Shown here: positions 58,437-64,000 of the stretch, one piece after another | How positions within the stretch are numbered: the first letter of the stretch is position 1 | How the letters are laid out: every line of letters starts with the position of its first letter | Source of the DNA: Cristatella mucedo | Lineage: Eukaryota; Bryozoa; Phylactolaemata; Cristatellidae | DNA: 64,000 nucleotides | Assembly: GCA_009760855.2 (NCBI GenBank) | Contig: WPIO01000022.1 | Span: 2,361,001-2,425,000, forward strand | Direction of reading: 5' to 3' | Made by a program: the position numbers and the translations under genes | The notes under the pieces: generated by a model | What the model was told of the DNA's origin: nothing | Databases searched by the model: none | Seen by the model: the letters and a program-made list of their open reading frames with translations, nothing else

Positions 58437-60406
58437 TATTACATATTTGTGATTTGACCCGTTACGCTGCTTAAAAGCACCGAAAATTTCACCGACTCAC
58501 TCATGCCAAACTTACGCATTTCTCACCACTCGCGCTGCTTGGTGGCTCTCCTAACAGCGCTCAGTTCACAGCGAAGCACATGCAGTTATTCCTCAAGGCT
58601 GTGACACATCTCCCTCATAGACCTCAGCAGTCTGTTACACAAGGACCTCCTAAATCCATAAGACCGGCAAAGAATACATTAGCAGACATGTCAGAGGTTC
58701 TCAATTATGCCATAGGCTAGTCCAACATCGGTGCATCCACACCGCCTATAAGCACTTCAAAGAGCATGCCAATGGTCCAGGCCAAACCATAAGCCACCCT
58801 GGGTTACCTCCAGTTAGGAATCGCCAGTAGAGAATATTTAACGCGCCGTTGAACTGGTTTTCTAAGGTAAATATTCAGACAGGGCCCTAATCGGCTTGGG
58901 GGGGGGGTGTTCGCTGAGCTCAGTAATATTCATTGAGAGCTTGCGGCTCCTACATAGTTCGCTAGATCCGCGACTGGGCGTCCGAGTCCCTTCCAGAAAA
59001 CTGCGTCCTTAAATCTCGTTAAGGGAAATGGCGTCAGCGTCCTGCTGCCTCTTCGTGAAACACGGAGCAAGCTCTTACCTGGTGCCTGGGAAATCGTGGG
59101 TCCAATGGTAGCCCTCATCGAAGGAGCTGCTCCCAGTAAGGTTCTCCTCGAGGGGAAACCTTTCAAGCATCTACGTAGCCTTTGAGTTCTCAGTAACAAA
59201 TCCTGTACAAGGCAAGTGGCTGCGTCTGGAGAGTGTGGCGCCTCGGCTGGGCTCGCTCGAACGAAAAGCGTTGTTGTTGACCGCAATTGGGATGTAGAGA
59301 CCGTCCGCGGCCAGAATTCTTCTCGGAGCTCAAGTCTTGGCCTTTAATTGGTGCAGTCGAACCTCACTGCCCACGCTCACTTCCACTGCCCATAGCTTAC
59401 ATCGTCACCCTGCTTACATTGGTTGGTTAAGAAGTCATCGTAGCGGCTCGCCCTCCTTGCGTATGCTACCTTAGCAGGCCAACGCGAATCGCGGTTTTGA
59501 GGGGCCAAAACGACAGGCCTATATTCCGATGCAGATTCGCCACCGTCAGCGAGTCACCTCCTCGAAGTAGCGTTTCAGGAAGGTCGGGCACTACGCCTCG
59601 GCGAGGAGGCTTCCATTACTAGGACAGACGAATCCACCCTTCTTGACCTGGATGACACTCAGGCCATCGGAACGCGCCTCGTCTCTCCGATGGAATTATT
59701 CCGTTGATTACCTAGCTCTCTCCTCACGCTCTACTTGACGTGCGTCCGAAGCCAGGTTCGTCAGGATCGCCTGCAGTTGATTTCGACCGAGTGCACATGC
59801 ACAGCGCGACTCCTTACTACCCTGCAGAATTGGCTCGAACGATCCGAGTGCACAGCATCGCAAGCACGAACCATGCTGCTGCCTACGCGAAGCTGCCATA
59901 TGAATACATTTCACCGTGTTTGCGACTGGTCTTATGCGTACGTAGCCCGAAGCAAGCAGACCAGCAGCAAAGGTTCCGCCGGGTCTCAGCTCGGCCCGCG
60001 TTAGAGACAGACTGCCGAGTTGTTCGCCGATCCGGCTGCGATTGCTGCACAGGCAAACTTCAAGCTGCCCGTCTGCCTCAGCTGCCCTCGTCCTCCAGGC
60101 GCGAGTTGAGACACTCTATACGGCATCTTCTACACTTCGCTACATCTCCCTTTTCCGGCCTCGGGTCCGGGCAAATTGCGACGATTGTACAGCCGCGAGA
60201 ATGTTACGGCACGGGTAGCAAACCTACGAGCACCCTCTGGAGACAGGCCACCGAGAAACTGTGCACTCGCAGACTTCTGAAGCGCCCTCTTCGGCGATTG
60301 TAGCCCTCCACCGCACCCGGTGAGGTAACCGATCCCAAAGTCGAGCTCCGAAGGCAAGCGGCCACTTTAGCCCGCCCCCTAAATTGCCGGCTCGGAAGAA
60401 CTTGTC
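58437..60406. other. No supported gene
   Basis: Frames at 58930-59286 (minus) and 59740-60303 (plus) are over 100 codons but show no domain or splice context. C-rich and G-rich runs occur. Confidence 0.35.
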
Positions 60407-60729
60407 TCAGGAGAGCCGACCGCCGTGAAAACCGAGCGCCACGTACGCCGGTCCTTGCAGGAGAAATATGCAAGTGTCAAGAGCCTCTCCGCCGACCCCG
60501 AAGATGCACTTAGAGCTCGCTCCGATAGTTAGCAGATCCTCGTTCGGGCCGAAGCCGCTCCGCCCGCGGAGGAATGCTCGCAGCGATTCCATTACTCGAT
60601 TACGCTTCACCGACCCGGGCGGTGCGTCCTTCCCAGCCGGCGGCCCCTGAATGCGCACTCCCGGGCTGGCTCGTTTGTAGGCGGCGGGCCTCTGTGGCTA
60701 TCGCGCTACTCGGAAGTGTACTCGGTGGT

Positions 60730-60835
60730 ATGGCGGCGGAGACCGAAGCAGCAGCAGCAGTGACAGCAGCGACAATGGTGAAGAATCGCCTCGCACTGTC
60801 GGCAGTCGTACTGCTGCTGCTCGTCGCCCCATCGG
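60730..60835 (+). CDS. Signal-peptide first exon candidate, secreted or membrane protein
   Basis: Two in-frame ATGs occur, at 60730 and 60775. The second has an excellent context (ACAATGG) and begins MVKNRLALSAVVLLLLVAPS, a textbook signal peptide or anchor. The longer form adds 15 mostly Ala/Glu/Thr residues. The frame reaches the donor TCGG|GTAGGT at 60836, leaving phase 1. The surrounding sequence is CpG-rich and promoter-like. No downstream exon in 60.9-64 kb was recognised, so the gene probably continues beyond the right edge or has cryptic exons. The gene identity is unknown. Confidence 0.4.
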
Positions 60836-62034
60836 GTAGGTGTGGCGCCGCCGTGGCTGCAGGCGGTCGGTAGCCCAGCTCACCGCCTCCGCGAATTCGA
60901 AGCTCACGAGAGCTCGCGGTTATCCCATCTCGTCGACCCGTCCGCTCGGCAGCCATCGCTGGCTGTCGCATCGCGTCTTGCTAGCGGCTTTCGCGGGAGT
61001 GGCAACAGGTGTTCGCCCGTGCCGGGTCACCGCCTTCGAATCCGTATTGCGGAGGTGAGTCCGCGACCCGCTTTCGACGTCCGCCGGCGGTGCTTGCTCT
61101 TTCCGCTGCCGTGGCCTCCTCGGCGCCATCGAGGCGGCACTCCGGAGACCGGGGCTCAACGATTCAGTCGACGGTCCCGCTGGCTGGAGCTGGTCTCGAT
61201 TTTGAGGGCGCTCGCCGGTTTTGCCATTAGTGAAGAGGTAGTCGAGTGTTCATCCCGCGACAAGACACAATGTGGGGCGGGCCGTGCATGCCCGCATTGT
61301 TGTGTATCATCTCGTGGCCAGACGTTGCATTATTGGAGTCGGCGGGCAGCCAGATGAGCATCCGAGTCGCGAGGCATCGCGTTACTTTATCGCCAGCGCT
61401 CGCTGTCGCATCTGTTTGGTGGCTCAGTTGAACGAGGACGGCTCAGTGGCTCATGCATTCACCTTGGACATCTCTGTGGACAATCGCAATCAAATGCGGC
61501 TAGGCTTGGCTAGGCTTTGTAATGGTTCGGCGATAAGCGTGCCACAAAATGTTCCCGTCATATCAACGCGGTTCGCTAGCAGCCGTGGGCGGTGCAGCGT
61601 TCACAGTTTTGCCTCTCACATCAGTAGCTCTCTCAGAGGTTGGGCCTCAAGTTAAAAACACTTGAACGAGCCGTGGATAGACGTTGATCAGCAAGTGCCG
61701 GATTTAGTGTGGATATGGGATTTCATGGACGGCCAGTGTACTCGCGATGCTTTGGATTAGGCACTTGCTTTCAGCCCACGAAAATTGTTTACAGACCATT
61801 TATTTGGTGTTTGTCTTCCGGGTGGGGTGGGGGCAAATGTACAATTGTGCATACAAGTGTAGCTGCTGACATCGATTGCTTTCGTAAATTTTGATGCTAC
61901 GGTATGTAAGGTCAATGTATCTCAGTCTGTAAATGCACAAAGCCACAGCGACTAGGTAGGTTTTATGCCGGAGAGTTTCCTACGGCGCACTCATACCTTA
62001 AGTCGCTGTCGGTGTGCACACGGTATAGCCAAAC

Positions 62035-62260
62035 ACCTTCATTTCACACAAGCACAAGAAAGGGAGAAGCATGACTGAGTCAGGAGGGCAGTCGAGGACA
62101 TGAGTAGCACAGAAGGAGCAGCTCTGGACGGCTGGAAAGGATGTGCCACAGTTGGCAGCAGCAGAGATAGGATGTCATTGCCAAAAGAACTGTGGAGGTG
62201 AGCTTCGAAACAAAAACTTCTGTCGTCAGCAGTCTTCAGGCATAGCAATGGAACAGCTGA
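62035..62260 (-). mobile_element. LINE family B 3' fragment
   Basis: Minus frame TADDRSFCFEAHLHSSFGND matches the VGDRSFSSAGPRLWNSLPQF region with a small deletion. Confidence 0.65.
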
Positions 62261-62720
62261 TTCATTGTCTGCAGAGGACGTGAAGCCACGAGCTCTAGTT
62301 CTTGTTTGAGGCCTGACGACAGTATCGTCAGCACGTTTGTGTTTTCTGTGCTCTCCGTGCGGTCATCGCCATGTCAGGATGCTTTGCTCGCCATTCATGC
62401 AGCCACTCATGCCGAGCCTCATCGTTTTACTCGTTTGCAGTAGCGAGTATGCCTTTTGGAAAAAATCTACCATGTTTGGCATTGTTGCACGTTGGGCATC
62501 TTCGTTCGGCTGCAACCCGATAGCAGTAGATGGCAGGTCATGCTGAGCGGTACATAAGTGCCGGAAATTTATAGGCTTGAGTAGCGTGAACAGAGACTGC
62601 GTGCAGCGTCATAAGCAGATGGTGATGGGCCAGCAGATTTCTGTAGGTGGCCTAGCATGAGCGCACAGCAGAGCTCAGCAGTTCGAGCTGTGCTCTCGAT
62701 TGTTTTTTTTTTGCCAGCAG

Positions 62721-62721
<1 letters not shown>

Positions 62722-62780
<59 letters not shown>

Positions 62781-62815
62781 GCAATATATAATATATCTAT
62801 TTAGAGAGAGAGAGA
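62722..62815. repeat. (TA)n tract with short GA end
   Basis: TATA runs with one TGTG interruption near 62750, then an AGAGAG run at about 62805. Confidence 0.92.
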
Positions 62816-62939
62816 GAGCTGGTTAATGATGGAGATGCTGAGGATTATGAGAATAACCTGTGAGGTCAACTAGCCGTTGGCATGATCGCCATTAAATGAT
62901 TTTACTCGAACGGCCCTTCGGTGTATGATTCATGAAAAT

Positions 62940-63055
62940 TCAACCCAGGGTTATGGTGCTTGCATGTCGTGGCCCAGGTCGTGGGTTTGAGTCCTGCAGC
63001 AGGCAATCCTTTATTGCTTGAGTGCAAGTGGAATGAGCCACTAATGCTCTTGATT
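62940..63055 (+). repeat. SINE family 1-like, decayed
   Basis: GGTCGTGGGTTTGAGTCCTG (B box), CAATCCTTTATTGC and a shortened body. Confidence 0.5.
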
Positions 63056-63334
63056 AGTAGTTATTAATGGTTATTAGTAATTAGCTCTGGTCAAGCCACG
63101 AGATATACTGAAGATATGAGTGACAGAAGTGGGCATACAGTAAGAAAGAATTGCAGCCACCGCTGTTTTTGTCGTGCCGACGATCTGGCCAGCCCTGGTT
63201 GCCTCGTGTAGGTGTAACTATCTCCATCTGTAACTCGACGAAGTGGCAAAGACTTGGCTGACGTTATTTGCTGGGCAGTTTTCTTGTGCTCCCGCTCAAA
63301 GCTTAAGTGGCTTTTCGGTGCGCATATGCTGATA

Positions 63335-63570
63335 GCCAACAGACTTCATCTCACGAAGCGAAGGGAAAGTGAGAAGCATAGCTGAGTCAGAAGGACAGTC
63401 AGGGAAGTGAGTAGAAGGATAGCGTAGCAGCTCAGGAAGGCTGGAGACGATGTGTCACAGTCGGTAGCAGAAGAATAGATGTCGCTGCGTAAGATTTGTG
63501 GAGGTGAGTTCCGCAGTCTAGGACCTGCAGAGCAAAAGCTTCTGTCGCCGACAATCAAGCAGTGAAAGAA
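63335..63570 (-). mobile_element. LINE family B 3' fragment
   Basis: Minus frame IVGDRSFCSAGPRLRNSPPQ followed by ILRSDIYSSATDCDTS. Confidence 0.75.
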
Positions 63571-64000
63571 TCTTACAGCTAGCGGGTGTCACCACCAGCA
63601 CTCTCTCTGGGCAATCCATCCGTGCATTAATTCATCCTTTGCCTGATTGGCTTCTTGTGCCCTCGAAATGCACTGCTTCTGCTTACGTTTGCATGCTCTG
63701 CTGCCCAAATGGCAGGCCAGGCTTACCGGTCGGGCTCTGGTACAGCTGTTACCCCCCCCCCTCCATCCACCCACCCTTGGCCAATTCTTTCAACGTGACC
63801 ACGTGGCTCCTCTTCGTCCTGCGGTTGCTGTCCCAGTTGCAGTTCACACGGCCCCCCTGATTGCATCGAGGCTTCTCAAGCGCATTAAAAGCTCTGGTCA
63901 TCAGAAAAGCTTTTCGAGGATACGATACACTTGAGTCAGTTTACTCATTCCTTGGTCTGGCACCCAGTGTTAGCTGGAGTGTCCCACCACCGAGCTCTGG

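Noticed and set aside
58930-59286. 118-codon minus frame
   Set aside because: No recognisable domain, no convincing start or splice sites, and the opposite strand is equally open in places.

Overview
The window is nuclear DNA of an animal, almost certainly an invertebrate. It has spliced genes with GT-AG introns, CpG-rich island-like blocks, and a dense load of LINE, SINE, LTR and DNA-transposon relics, with microsatellites everywhere. I could not fix the lineage: both recognised genes are widely conserved in animals and no lineage-specific repeat was recognised.

Two genes were reconstructed exon by exon, both on the minus strand. (1) A TRAPPC4 (synbindin) gene at 322-2770: four exons are present and the last coding exon lies beyond the left edge. 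(2) A complete five-exon prenylcysteine oxidase gene (PCYOX1/PCYOX1L type) at 46004-51196, encoding 484 residues with a signal peptide and an FAD-binding glycine motif. The two are unrelated: one acts in ER-Golgi transport, the other in lysosomal breakdown of prenylated cysteine.

Layout. 1-2770 is TRAPPC4. About 2.3-31 kb is GC- and CpG-rich with many island-like blocks but few recognisable genes. Several isolated first-exon candidates with good start contexts and splice sites lie there (3486-3941, 18639-18783, 20715-20829). About 31-45 kb is AT-richer and is a graveyard of elements: a Tc1-like transposase relic, an OTU-protease relic, LINE reverse transcriptase relics, and a diverged LTR pair with a tRNA-Ser-like primer binding site. 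45.5-51.2 kb is PCYOX1, followed closely by two orphan spliced-exon candidates. 51.8-56.3 kb holds pogo/Tigger and LTR gag-protease relics plus LINEs. 56.3-61.5 kb is GC-rich again, with a signal-peptide first exon on the plus strand (60730-60835). The right end has LINE and SINE fragments.

Three repeat groups dominate. LINE family A has an (ATT)n tail and a 3' end ending in AAGCGCCTAGAAAGAGATT-like sequence. LINE family B ends in ATTACATT repeats. Two tRNA-derived SINE families are present, and the tail of one resembles the LINE A 3' end. All inspected transposable-element reading frames are broken. No CRISPR array, operon, rRNA gene or intact tRNA gene was seen.
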